Shown here: piece after piece, positions 7,121 through 14,500 of the stretch
Numbering within the stretch: position 1 is the stretch's first letter
How the letters are laid out: every line of letters starts with the position of its first letter
Assembly: GCA_002494135.1 (NCBI GenBank)
Contig: DLBG01000013.1
Coordinates: 1-15,989, forward strand
Origin: Lachnospiraceae bacterium UBA7027
GTDB taxonomy: Bacteria; Bacillota; Clostridia; Lachnospirales; Lachnospiraceae
Length of the DNA: 15,989 nucleotides
Direction: 5' to 3'
Translations under genes and position numbers: made by a program
The notes under the pieces: generated by a model
Told to the model about the DNA's origin: nothing
Seen by the model: the letters and a program-made list of their open reading frames with translations, nothing else
Databases searched by the model: none

Positions 7121-7171
7121 AAAGAAGCCCCAAATCAGCAGATATAATTATATACTAATCAGGGCTTCTTT
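7121..7171. terminator. Long dyad between xis and int (possible attenuator or bidirectional terminator)
   Basis: The perfect 10-base arms AAAGAAGCCC (7121-7130) and GGGCTTCTTT (7162-7171) enclose 31 bp. Inside is a second palindrome, ATATAATTATAT (7142-7153), with nearly the same centre. The A/T-flanked stem resembles a bidirectional terminator with a weak U-run. It lies in the leader of int, 22 bp before its start, where it could limit readthrough from the xis operon. Confidence 0.55.
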
Positions 7172-7231
7172 GCAATGTAGTTTCATTTTTAAAAAACCGG
7201 AAAACCGCCTATTTTATCGTGTTTTTCATGG

Positions 7232-7489
7232 TTACAATTCAATGTTGTCCGAAATGAACTGCTCAAACTCTTTCCGCTTCACCAGCTTTTTCTTTCCTAC
7301 ATACAGAACAAATGGACATCTTGGGGAGCGAAGCAGGCTTTCAAGCTTGTTTATTCCGATATTGGAGTATTCCGCTGCCTCCCTGATTGTAAGTGTTACC
7401 TTCTCCTGGATTGGCACCGTCTGGATTTTCGCCTGTTCCTTCGCATAAATACCGGATTCCTTGTATTCCTTATTCGTTATAAGATTCAT
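7232..7489 (-). CDS. xis: Excisionase (Tn916 Xis-like)
   Basis: This 85-residue protein matches the Tn916 Xis pattern: LTIREAAEYSNIGINKLESLL for the winged-helix recognition part, then a basic LYVGKKKLVKRKEFEQFI segment. Excisionases of this type bind near the element ends and direct the integrase towards excision. The ATG overlaps the stop of the upstream sigma-like gene by ATGA (7486-7489), so translation of the two is probably coupled. It is somewhat longer at the N-terminus than Tn916 Xis (67 residues), with a polar extension of about 25 residues. The following int has its own RBS. Confidence 0.85.
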   Translation of the reverse strand: MNLITNKEYKESGIYAKEQAKIQTVPIQEKVTLTIREAAEYSNIGINKLESLLRSPRCPFVLYVGKKKLVKRKEFEQFISDNIEL

Positions 7490-8088
7490 CCTGCTCTCCC
7501 TCCTCTTCCTGGGTCATATGTTCTAAGAATCTTAGAACTCAGTTCAAAACTCCCTAAAATCTCGCCATCAATCTCTTCCAAAATAATTTTGAGCCTCTTT
7601 CGAACGGTGTCTTCATGAATTTCAAATTTATCACCAATGACGCTTAAAGTCTTCTTCTCTATATAACGAAGTCGGAGCAACTCACCATCCGTTTCATCAA
7701 GATTATCTACTATTAAGGAAAGAAGTTCATAATCGCTCTTCAGGACGCTGACAGTCTTAATATCAGCCTCATATTTTGATGCATTCTCAATTCCATTTAA
7801 AACAGACCTATTAATCTCCCCTGTCAGAAATGCCTCATCAAGTGTCAGATTAGAAATCGCTTCTTCCTCGGTAGGATTGCTCTTTTTTGACGTTTGAACC
7901 CTCACTCCGATCTCTCCGCGCCGTTGTCCTCTTAAATACTCCTGCTCATTCTTGATATCGTTCCGTATTTTAATCTGAAAGAAATCGATTTTTCTGGGAA
8001 CTGCAGAATAATTCTTAAGAAGAATATCCAGTTTTTTCTTTGGATCGGCATTCCTATAAATATGTAAAAAATCATTTTCAATAGGCAT
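7486..8088 (-). CDS. Sigma-region-4-like helix-turn-helix protein
   Basis: Near its C-terminus (about 145-180) this 200-residue protein has ELLRLRYIEKKTLSVIGDKFEIHEDTVRKRLKIIL. This resembles the region-4 helix-turn-helix of small sigma factors and of phage late regulators (ArpU-like). The N-terminal two thirds are charged and helical and not recognised. I chose ATG at 8088 because it has a GAGGAC ribosome binding site 7 bp upstream; the frame extends to a TTG at 8136 that would overlap the previous gene. It lies 31 bp after the DeoR-like gene and overlaps xis by 4 bp. It is therefore likely a regulator of excision or transfer functions, but whether it acts as a sigma factor cannot be told from sequence. 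Confidence 0.8.
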   Translation of the reverse strand: MPIENDFLHIYRNADPKKKLDILLKNYSAVPRKIDFFQIKIRNDIKNEQEYLRGQRRGEIGVRVQTSKKSNPTEEEAISNLTLDEAFLTGEINRSVLNGIENASKYEADIKTVSVLKSDYELLSLIVDNLDETDGELLRLRYIEKKTLSVIGDKFEIHEDTVRKRLKIILEEIDGEILGSFELSSKILRTYDPGRGGRAG

Positions 8089-8119
8089 TTTAAGTCCTCG
8101 CTTTCTTTTATTTCCGGGT

Positions 8120-8443
8120 TTATTGATGTACTGCAAACTGGGTGATGATACTGTTAAGCACCTTCAAATCTTCTCCTTCTAAGCTTGGCGCCAACCGCTT
8201 AAGTAGATTGAATTGTTCAGGAGCAAGGTATTTACGATCCATATGGAACCAAGGAGCGACCTCAATTCCACCATCGTAGCGGCCCTGCTTCATCTCAATA
8301 GGGTAAGAACACGAAAGAATAACGATGTCATTACGAATAGTTCTCTCTGACACGCCAAATTCATTGGCCAAATTAGACGCTTTATCTCTACGCCGCAGTA
8401 ATAACGTATTAAGAATTGCTTCACGTCTTTCGTTAGCTGACAT
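8120..8443 (-). CDS. Small DeoR/HTH_11-type transcriptional regulator
   Basis: This 107-residue protein starts with a winged helix-turn-helix (about 4-60): RREAILNTLLLRRRDKASNL, then ANEFGVSERTIRNDIVIL. This is the helix 2-turn-helix 3 pattern of DeoR/HTH_11 and YafY-like regulators. The following GRYDGGIEVAPWFHMDRKYL resembles the start of the linker in WYL-type regulators, but the sensor domain is missing. It is thus a minimal DNA-binding protein and not an obvious truncation, because the reading frame and operon are intact. A GGGGGTGAG ribosome binding site precedes ATG. It is the first gene of the operon leading to the sigma-like gene and xis, driven by the promoter at 8524-8552. Confidence 0.83.
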   Translation of the reverse strand: MSANERREAILNTLLLRRRDKASNLANEFGVSERTIRNDIVILSCSYPIEMKQGRYDGGIEVAPWFHMDRKYLAPEQFNLLKRLAPSLEGEDLKVLNSIITQFAVHQ

Positions 8444-8492
8444 GTGTTCTCACCCCCTTTCCCTGTTTGTGATTAGTAATTTATGGGTTAAT

Positions 8493-8511
8493 CCGGAATG
8501 CTTTTTTCCGG
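8493..8511. promoter_or_regulatory. Inverted repeat in the leader of the HTH/xis operon
   Basis: CCGGAA (8493-8498) and TTCCGG (8506-8511) are perfect inverted arms around a 7-nt spacer. They lie just downstream of the predicted transcription start (near 8517), about 50 bp before the HTH gene. This could be an operator or a small leader hairpin. Confidence 0.45.
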
Positions 8512-8523
8512 TTTAAAAATTTT

Positions 8524-8552
8524 TTTATATTTCTTGTTATTTTGAAATGCAA
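8524..8552 (-). promoter_or_regulatory. Sigma-A-type promoter of the HTH-sigma-like-xis operon
   Basis: The minus strand has TTGCAT (8552-8547), a 17-bp spacer and TATAAA (8529-8524). It begins directly after the U-run of the hairpin terminator at 8560-8640, so this operon is insulated from the cysteine-rich gene upstream. Confidence 0.6.
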
Positions 8553-8640
8553 ATAAAAAAGCCCCTTGGTTCTGATACGCAGAACAAAAAAGTCGTATGA
8601 CTTTCTTTTTAGTCCTGCGTCTCAGCGCCACGAAGGGACT
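8553..8640 (-). terminator. Very long hairpin terminator (81-nt stem-loop)
   Basis: On the minus strand, nearly the whole of 8640-8560 folds into one rod. The outer stem AGTCCCTT pairs with AAGGGGCT. The middle stem CTGAGACGCAG pairs with CTGCGTATCAG with one mismatch. The inner A/T-rich stem closes on a 4-nt loop (8595-8598). A T6 run follows (8559 downward). It ends the transcript of the cysteine-rich gene. The stem is much longer than a normal terminator, so a stable small RNA or another structural role is possible. Confidence 0.75.
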
Positions 8641-8667
8641 CTCACGCGAGCTACTTAATCAAATAAA

Positions 8668-8859
8668 CTATGCTGTTTTAAGAATTACTGTTACATATTG
8701 AAGTTTTCCTTTGGTCGCCTTGGGGCATTTATGCCTCTGATGAATAATTCCCTTCCCAACCAAATCATCTGAACAAACCTCTCCTAGAATGCATCGCTGC
8801 CCACACTGCTTACCGTATGGACATTTTATTTCCTGACATTTTATTGGTACGAATTCCAT
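8668..8859 (-). CDS. Small cysteine-rich protein, unknown function
   Basis: This 63-residue protein has six cysteines (8, 13, 19, 23, 29, 45) and two histidines (40, 43). The core is CPYGKQCGQRCILGEVC. The spacing suggests zinc binding or a small metal or disulfide-stabilised fold, but I recognise no family. No signal peptide is present, so a cytoplasmic metal-binding role is more likely than an exported peptide. The ATG at 8859 is preceded by AAGGGAG at a good distance. The gene is divergent from the XRE regulator at 8968 across a 108-bp AT-rich region, and its transcript should end at the long hairpin 28 bp after the stop. The placement suggests control by the XRE regulator. Confidence 0.75.
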   Translation of the reverse strand: MEFVPIKCQEIKCPYGKQCGQRCILGEVCSDDLVGKGIIHQRHKCPKATKGKLQYVTVILKTA

Positions 8860-8887
8860 AATTTCAGTCTCCCTTCTTCTGCTCTTA

Positions 8888-8916
8888 TTGAAAAATAATT
8901 ATAATTTGTTTATAGT
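8888..8916 (+). promoter_or_regulatory. Sigma-A-type promoter of the XRE regulator
   Basis: The plus strand has TTGAAA (8888-8893), exactly 17 bp, then TATAGT (8911-8916). The gene start is at 8968, with AGGAG at 8953-8957. The same stretch must hold the opposing promoter of the cysteine-rich gene; a TATAAT on the minus strand (about 8899-8904) is a candidate -10. Overlapping divergent promoters are typical for element repressor switches. Confidence 0.65.
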
Positions 8917-8967
8917 AAATAGTGTTATATGTTAAAATTATGATTTTTAATAGGAGCGTTTATAAAT

Positions 8968-9717
8968 ATGAATATAAGTATATTTACCCAACGACTTCAA
9001 GAATGTAGAAAACGAAAATATTCGAGTCAACAAGCTTTTGCCGATGCATATATGAAACGCTTTGGTATGATTCGCCAAGGAAAAAAACAAACTGATAACA
9101 ATATGTTTGGAACAATTCAGTCTTGGGAACAAGGAAAATCTACCCCCACTGCTGATGTTCTCGCTAACATTTGCGAATTACTTGATTGTGATGCTGATTA
9201 TCTTCTTGGCCGAATCAATCAGCGGACTCACGATATAACTGATTCCTATAAATATACCGGTCTATCTCCCGCTGCATTAGAACAATTACACGAATATAAA
9301 ATAAACCTTACAAACGAGCCTGATTGGGAAGAGATATCCAACCTACAAGAAAACTGGACTTCTCACAAATACTACAGAGCTTTTGCCCTGTACCTTATCG
9401 ATGAATTACTTACCGGTAGTGCTACTCACAAGCTTTCAGTTGGAATATTGGACCTCCTGCTTGTAATGATTTATGAAAAAGGCATTGGTGTGCGAAAAGA
9501 AGACTATGATGATGACGTCGAAGACGAGTACAGCTTAACGGATGAAGAAAAGGAACAATTAGCTGCACAAAACCGAGAGGAAATCGACCTAATTACTTAC
9601 CGCATCACCAATAATATTCGCGATATCCTTTACGAAAATGCCATCAACGGAAAGCTTCCCGATGCACTTAAAATAGCAATTTCAAACAATTGTTATCATT
9701 TTTCAGTTAACGAATAA
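8968..9717 (+). CDS. XRE-family HTH regulator, candidate element repressor
   Basis: This is the only plus-strand gene in the window. The 249-residue protein has an N-terminal Cro/CI-type HTH at about 5-82: FTQRLQECRKRKYSSQQAFA, then IQSWEQGKSTPTADVLANIC and LLDCDADYLLGR. An insertion of about 20 residues lies between helix 2 and the recognition part. The C-terminal 160 residues are not recognised; they include a very acidic stretch near 174-192 (DYDDDVEDEYSLTDEEKEQ). No peptidase or LexA-like Ser-Lys dyad is evident. It is divergent from the cysteine-rich gene and the integration operon, the usual site of a CI-like repressor that keeps an element quiescent. The start is supported by a TAGGAG ribosome binding site and a good promoter. 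Confidence 0.9.
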   Translation: MNISIFTQRLQECRKRKYSSQQAFADAYMKRFGMIRQGKKQTDNNMFGTIQSWEQGKSTPTADVLANICELLDCDADYLLGRINQRTHDITDSYKYTGLSPAALEQLHEYKINLTNEPDWEEISNLQENWTSHKYYRAFALYLIDELLTGSATHKLSVGILDLLLVMIYEKGIGVRKEDYDDDVEDEYSLTDEEKEQLAAQNREEIDLITYRITNNIRDILYENAINGKLPDALKIAISNNCYHFSVNE

Positions 9718-9748
9718 CCCCTTCAAGAAAAAAACAAATTAGCCTTTA

Positions 9749-9805
9749 CCTAAAAACAAAAACCGGAACTGCATCGGTTCCTTTCGGATACCAACCAGCT
9801 CCGGT
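9749..9805 (-). terminator. Hairpin terminator for the operon starting at 11212
   Basis: The outer arms ACCGGAACTG (9762-9771) and CAGCTCCGGT (9796-9805) pair with one mismatch. An inner stem GGTTCC/GGA-T-ACC closes on TTTC. On the minus strand it is followed by T-rich sequence (CCGGTTTTTGTTTTTAGG), so it ends transcripts from 9912. It lies between convergent genes. The rest of 9718-9911 shows nothing else. Confidence 0.75.
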
Positions 9806-9911
9806 CTAAATCTCATGTATTAACAAGGATTTGCTCGTCCAAGCATTTATTATTCAATTATATCCGTCTTACCTATAAGAGCACCTCTTGGATGTTTCAA
9901 TAAAGGAAAGA

Positions 9912-10097
9912 TTATTTGGAAAGATCTTTATTGGTTTCCCCATATACCTTAAAGAGCAAAGAATTCATTGTAATGCGCCCTTCTTTTCCTTTGTTTCTAG
10001 CTATTAGTTCAACTTCTCCATCAGGTCTTACTTCCGCAGTACAAAACAAAAGATTACCTGAATCAGTTCTAATCTGTTTTTCGTTATCGCGTTTCAT
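9912..10097 (-). CDS. Small hypothetical protein (61 residues)
   Basis: I do not recognise this protein. It is polar, with no membrane segment: MKRDNEKQIRTDSGNLLFCT, then a beta-like pattern with alternating hydrophobic residues (EVRPDGEVELIARNKGKEG and RITMNSLLFKVYG). A very strong AAGGAGGGAG ribosome binding site precedes the ATG, and it starts 17 bp after the stop of the 365-residue HTH gene. The two are therefore clearly an operon, which ends at the hairpin at 9762-9805. It may be a partner or accessory of the upstream regulator; no more can be said. Confidence 0.75.
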   Translation of the reverse strand: MKRDNEKQIRTDSGNLLFCTAEVRPDGEVELIARNKGKEGRITMNSLLFKVYGETNKDLSK

Positions 10098-10114
10098 TCT
10101 CTCCCTCCTTCCCT

Positions 10115-11212
10115 TTAAAACGGCAAATTACTGACAGTTCTATAATTGTCTATTATTTTGCGTGTTGCTTTGTTAATATGTACGCTCGCCGCATCATTCT
10201 CGGCCATTTGGTACAGTCTATTTATAGTTATCCTCAAGCCTTCCGCTGACTTCAAAGTGTTGCACACAGGATTGACTGTATTCGCTGAATCTGTAACATA
10301 AACTTCAAAAAACTTCTTATCCGGAATATATTCATCTTCTATTTCCGAGCAACAATTAACAATAAAAATCTTGCCTTCACCTAACAAACTGGCAGAATAG
10401 CAGCTTCTGACTTTAACTTTAGATTCCGGATAAAACTGAGAAATATATTTTTTTATCGAAGACACCGAATCTGGTGTTGATGCATGTACATCAAGTGTCA
10501 GCAATGGATGTTCAGGTACAATATCTTCAAAAGAATCATAACTACGGCGTAAAATATCATCACGTTCTTTTTCCCAATGGATATTATGTTCATCCGTGTC
10601 TTTTATTAAATCATGAAGGAATTCATTGACATATTTTTCATCCTTGGACAGTTCTTCCGGCTGACTATATATTAGTTCGTCTATAGTTACACCAAGCAGT
10701 TTTGCTGCAGTAACCAAAAACATTATTCCAGGCTCTGCATCATTATCCGGTTTTTCAAGACGAGACATATAGCCAATTCGTACACCCGCCTCGCTTTCGA
10801 TTTGTCCAAGTTTTATATTTTTCTCCCGCATTAATTTGCGGATGTTCTGAAAGCATTTATACTTATCAAAATACCCTTTTTTTGAAATACTGTCCTCAAG
10901 CAAACTCTTCAGGACACACAATTTTAATTGTTCATCTTTGTAATAATTAATATGCTCCTTCGCCACACCCAACTGTCTTTCATACTCTTCCTTATTTTTT
11001 TTAGAGATTTTCTCCGCCTTAAGCAGATCTTCCAACTCCTTAATTCGCTTTTCTTCGTAATCGGAATTAGATTTACTTAAATCAAGCCTCTCTTCAAAAT
11101 AAATAATTAATTGCCTAAATCGATCTATAACATGCTTTCGCGAAGATGGCTTATCATCCATTTCATCCAAAAGACCCCTAATCTCTTTTTCGTATTCAAC
11201 CAATTCTTTCAT
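10115..11212 (-). CDS. Coiled-coil protein with central XRE-like HTH
   Basis: This is a 365-residue protein in three parts. Residues 1-110 are highly charged and predicted coiled coil. About 120-182 resembles a Cro/CI HTH: FQNIRKLMREKNIKLGQIE, then AGVRIGYMSRLEKPDNDAEPG and LLGVTIDELIYSQPEEL. The C-terminal 180 residues are unfamiliar mixed alpha/beta. I chose ATG at 11212 (MKELVEYEKE) with GGGAG upstream; longer starts up to 11266 run into the -10 box of the promoter. A HTH placed mid-protein after a coiled coil suggests a dimeric regulator. The near-consensus promoter and the phased T-tract array directly upstream suggest strong or autoregulated expression. The 61-residue gene follows in the same operon. 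Confidence 0.82.
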   Translation of the reverse strand: MKELVEYEKEIRGLLDEMDDKPSSRKHVIDRFRQLIIYFEERLDLSKSNSDYEEKRIKELEDLLKAEKISKKNKEEYERQLGVAKEHINYYKDEQLKLCVLKSLLEDSISKKGYFDKYKCFQNIRKLMREKNIKLGQIESEAGVRIGYMSRLEKPDNDAEPGIMFLVTAAKLLGVTIDELIYSQPEELSKDEKYVNEFLHDLIKDTDEHNIHWEKERDDILRRSYDSFEDIVPEHPLLTLDVHASTPDSVSSIKKYISQFYPESKVKVRSCYSASLLGEGKIFIVNCCSEIEDEYIPDKKFFEVYVTDSANTVNPVCNTLKSAEGLRITINRLYQMAENDAASVHINKATRKIIDNYRTVSNLPF

Positions 11213-11254
11213 CTCACATTCATCTCCCATGAACAAAAAAATATCTACAAGTAA

Positions 11255-11283
11255 ACAATATGCCAATTTCTAATTTTTGTCAA
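11255..11283 (-). promoter_or_regulatory. Near-consensus sigma-A promoter of the coiled-coil HTH operon
   Basis: The minus strand has perfect TTGACA (11283-11278), a 17-bp spacer and TATTGT (11260-11255). It lies about 45 bp before the start codon at 11212. The upstream flank of the -35 box is the phased A-tract array (A-tracts on this strand), which could act as an extended UP element or bend the DNA around RNA polymerase. Confidence 0.8.
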
Positions 11284-11299
11284 GTCTAAATCATAATTT

Positions 11300-11450
11300 G
11301 ATAGTTTTTGATAGTTTTTTAAAGTTTGTTATAATTTTTGATAGTTTTTTAAAGTTTGTTATAATTTTTGATAGTTTTTTGCAGTTTTTTGCAGTTTCTT
11401 GTATTTTTTTACAGTTTTTTGCAGTTCCTTACAGCTTTTCATACTTTTCT
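11300..11450. repeat. Phased T-tract array, about 15 units of 9-11 bp
   Basis: On the plus strand a unit of the form (g/a)(a/c)(t/a)GTTTTTT recurs every 9-11 bp from 11300 to 11450. Unit starts are 11300, 11310, 11321, 11331, 11340, 11351, 11361, 11370, 11381, 11391, 11401, 11411, 11421, 11431 and 11441. Examples are GATAGTTTTTT, GCAGTTTTTT and ACAGTTTTTT. The mean period is about 10 bp, one helical turn, the classic pattern for intrinsically curved DNA. Within it a 30-bp unit (11310-11339) is repeated exactly at 11340-11369 and begins a third time at 11370-11380. The array lies between the helicase terminator and the -35 box of the operon at 11212. Confidence 0.92.
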
Positions 11451-11454
11451 TTAT

Positions 11455-11479
11455 TAAAAAAGCCCGGTTCTACCGGGCT
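11455..11479 (-). terminator. Rho-independent terminator of the helicase gene
   Basis: The perfect 8-base arms AGCCCGGT (11461-11468) and ACCGGGCT (11472-11479) enclose a 3-nt loop. On the minus strand a T-run follows (11460-11456). It lies 68 bp after the helicase stop codon at 11548. Confidence 0.92.
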
Positions 11480-11482
11480 ATA

Positions 11483-11524
11483 AATTTCATTATGTATACC
11501 CAATAGGCTCTACAGAATGAAATT
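11483..11524. other. 9-bp inverted repeat between helicase stop and terminator
   Basis: AATTTCATT (11483-11491) and AATGAAATT (11516-11524) are perfect inverted arms 24 bp apart. No role is evident; it may stabilise the mRNA 3' end or be a protein site. Confidence 0.4.
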
Positions 11525-11547
11525 CTTAATATGCTAATAATTCCACC

Positions 11548-14500
11548 TTATTTAATTAACCCATGTTTCCTTAATCTGGCAAAAATGGCGCCTTTTGTGC
11601 GGTCATGAGCTTTTGCTATATCAGCAATTTGCATCCCTGATGCGTATTCGCGGTCTAATTGCTCGTCCTCTTCTTCCGACCAGGCTGCTCCCGCGCCATC
11701 TGGCCGGTTCATTTTCCGATTATATTCTACTCTATCCGGCTCAATAGCAGTCTGTTCAAGAGTTCCTTCCTCTGTCCCAATCTTCGTGTACTCCGGAACC
11801 CGCATCAAAAATTCAACAATTTCCCTTTGAACGACCTCCGGATACATAATCACCGTATACGGATATCCTTTTGCACTGGACTTATCCACGGTTTTTATTC
11901 CCTTGCTAATGCCTAACTCCGTTGGCATTTTTGACGTTATTCCCTCAATTGTCTTTTCCTCAACATAGCCTTTTTCAACGAGAAATTCCCACACCTGCTT
12001 AAAACGGGCCTTCTTCATATTCTTATAAGAAGAAATCCGGTTAAATTCATCCCTAAGTTCTTTTCCGCTGTAAAAGTCCTTATATGCAAACTTCGATGCA
12101 TCTTCCGCGGAAAGATGATATTCTTCCTTAAGTTTTGATTTTCTCTTTTCCGCCTGCTTTTCCTCATACTCCGCCAAAGCACTTCCATATCTTTCTTCAA
12201 ACTCAGCCTGGTCTTCTTCCAGAAGACTCTTTAATTTCTTCAGTTTTCCTTCAGAAATTGACTCGGAATAATGCAATCCTTCATAGGTAGAATGCAAAAC
12301 CGGATAATTCCCCTTCGTTTGCAAAATAAAGTGTTCTGAAATCATCCATTCAATGACTGTCTTAACATCATCGGCAGAAAGAGACCGAAGAACTCCATAT
12401 TCCGGTACCCTATTCAGCTTATTGTCAATTATTCTTTTATTCTCTGAGCCACGCAGAACATCACACAGAATCGATATTCCGTAAAAATGAATACAGCTCA
12501 CATTCTGCAGTGCTTTTACAACAGAAAAAATCACGTCATTTAGGTCTGAATTCCGATAAAGCACCGGCCTAACATCCGCCCTGATTACATCGACATAGTC
12601 ATCCCGGTTTACTTTCCATGCCTCCTGAGCATCGGAAACCTTATTCGTTTCCTTGTTTCCATTTTCTCTGTCGGAACCACTATTTTGAGCAGATAATTCA
12701 TAAAAACTCTGTTTTATATCTGCATCCGGTCTTTTCAGCACACGTGCTTTACCAGTGATTACTGCATTTTCGGTTACTACCGGTTCCTCAGCTTTAGAGG
12801 AATCCTTAACCTTGGGTTCCTCATACTTGTAACCCATCTGCGCATAATAAGCCTGCCGGCTAAGCATCCTACTGCATCCGGTTCCGTTTGTCTTATAATT
12901 TGTACATCCAAGAAAGAAATCCGCATCTCTGCCCTTTTTAACGACCAGATATCCGTCACGGCATTTATCACATTTCTGGATTGCGAGTTTGCCGGCGCGG
13001 TAATCATTTGTCATAAATCCGCAGATTTCGGGTTCATTTGTACATATATAAAGCCGTAAACCATAGGATTTCTTATATTTTAACTGCATCGGATAACCGC
13101 AAAGCGGACAAGGCTTCTTGGCAATGCTGATTGGCTCCTCTTCGTTCCATTCGCCCAAAAGCTTCACATTCTTATATGTATGTTTCAATTCAAGAAGGAA
13201 TTCTGACGGATTCTTTTCCGGCGCAATAAAGAATACCCGGTTCTTTGTTCTGGTCATCGCAACATAAAAGAGTCTTCTTTCCTCTGCAAAATCAATGGAA
13301 TGATCGCCTTTTATTACAAAGGAAAGTACCGGATCGTCTTCTACCTTAGAAGGGAATCCATAAGTCTCATTTTTCCCGTTTATAACGATAACATCATCGT
13401 ATCCCAGGCCTTTAGATGAATGTGCTGTCATAAAAGTAATATTCAGTCTGGGATACTTTACGCTCTTTATCTTATTTGTCCGGTTGATATATTCAAAAAG
13501 ACCTGTTCTCTCAAGCTGATCACCGTCAAACCCGTATCTTCCAAGCAACAGTATCGAGCCTGGCTCTTTCCCTTCCTCACGCTTATAATTTAACAAATCC
13601 TCAAGCACTTGCTCTATTGCTCGCGCCATCTCATAATTGCTTCCGCTCTTCCGGCCGCCCTTAGGATTTTTCCTGTCACTGTCATATGTATAAATCAGAA
13701 CCGGATCTTCAATATGCTTATTTGACAATAACTGTTTGCTAATCTGCTCTTTATTCTGTTGAATAAAGTTTCCGGCAATATCAATAACCTCCTGAGAATT
13801 CCGATAGGTCCGAACAATCTTAAGCATCTTTGCATAACCCATCTTCTCCTCAAACTTCGTAAACAGTGTAATATCTGAGCCGCTAAATGCATAAATGGAC
13901 TGCCAGTCATCACCAACGGCGATGATTTTCGCATCCGTAACCTCGGATAATTCTTTCGTCAAGTCAAAGCGCTGTCTGGAAATATCCTGATACTCGTCCA
14001 CAATAATATATTTGAAATCCAGTTTCTTCTTCATTTCCTTCACTTCACGAAGAAGCCTTGCGGATTCATTAATCATATCTTCAAAATCAACTGCTTTATT
14101 CTCTTTCAGCCAGCGTTCATACTCCAGATAGCAGTCATTACATATACTTAAGAACAGACGGCTACGGACATTCTGAGTAGAATGATACATCCGGTTAAAA
14201 TCATCCGCCTGATATGCATTTACCTTGAAATTAGAAATAAAACGGCAGATTAAATTGATGAGTTTCCGGATATAACGGTTTTCCTCACCTGCAACAAGCA
14301 TCTCCATTACTTCTTTATTGGAACGGGGTTTTAATTCGAACCCATTGTTTTCAAGGTTCTCTTTAAGATGTTCAAGTAACGGTCTTCCGTCCTTATAACC
14401 GGAAAATGTATAAATAAGTTTTGTGGCATGCTCTCTGTGTAATAATATTTTGTCATTTACAGCCTTTTTATACCGTTCAATCTCATCCGGAGTGAACCTG

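Noticed and set aside
8560..8640. Long structured RNA might be a retron msr-msd or similar.
   Set aside because: No reverse transcriptase is in the window, and the U-run and position fit a terminator.
11310..11380. 30-bp direct repeats could suggest a CRISPR array.
   Set aside because: The copies are tandem without spacers, of very low complexity, and no cas gene is present.
11277..11483. Open plus-strand frame of 68 codons through the T-tract array.
   Set aside because: The peptide is a Phe/Leu/Ile-rich translation of the repeat (repeated FDSFLKF) with no ribosome binding site; it is a by-product of the array and runs into the helicase terminator.
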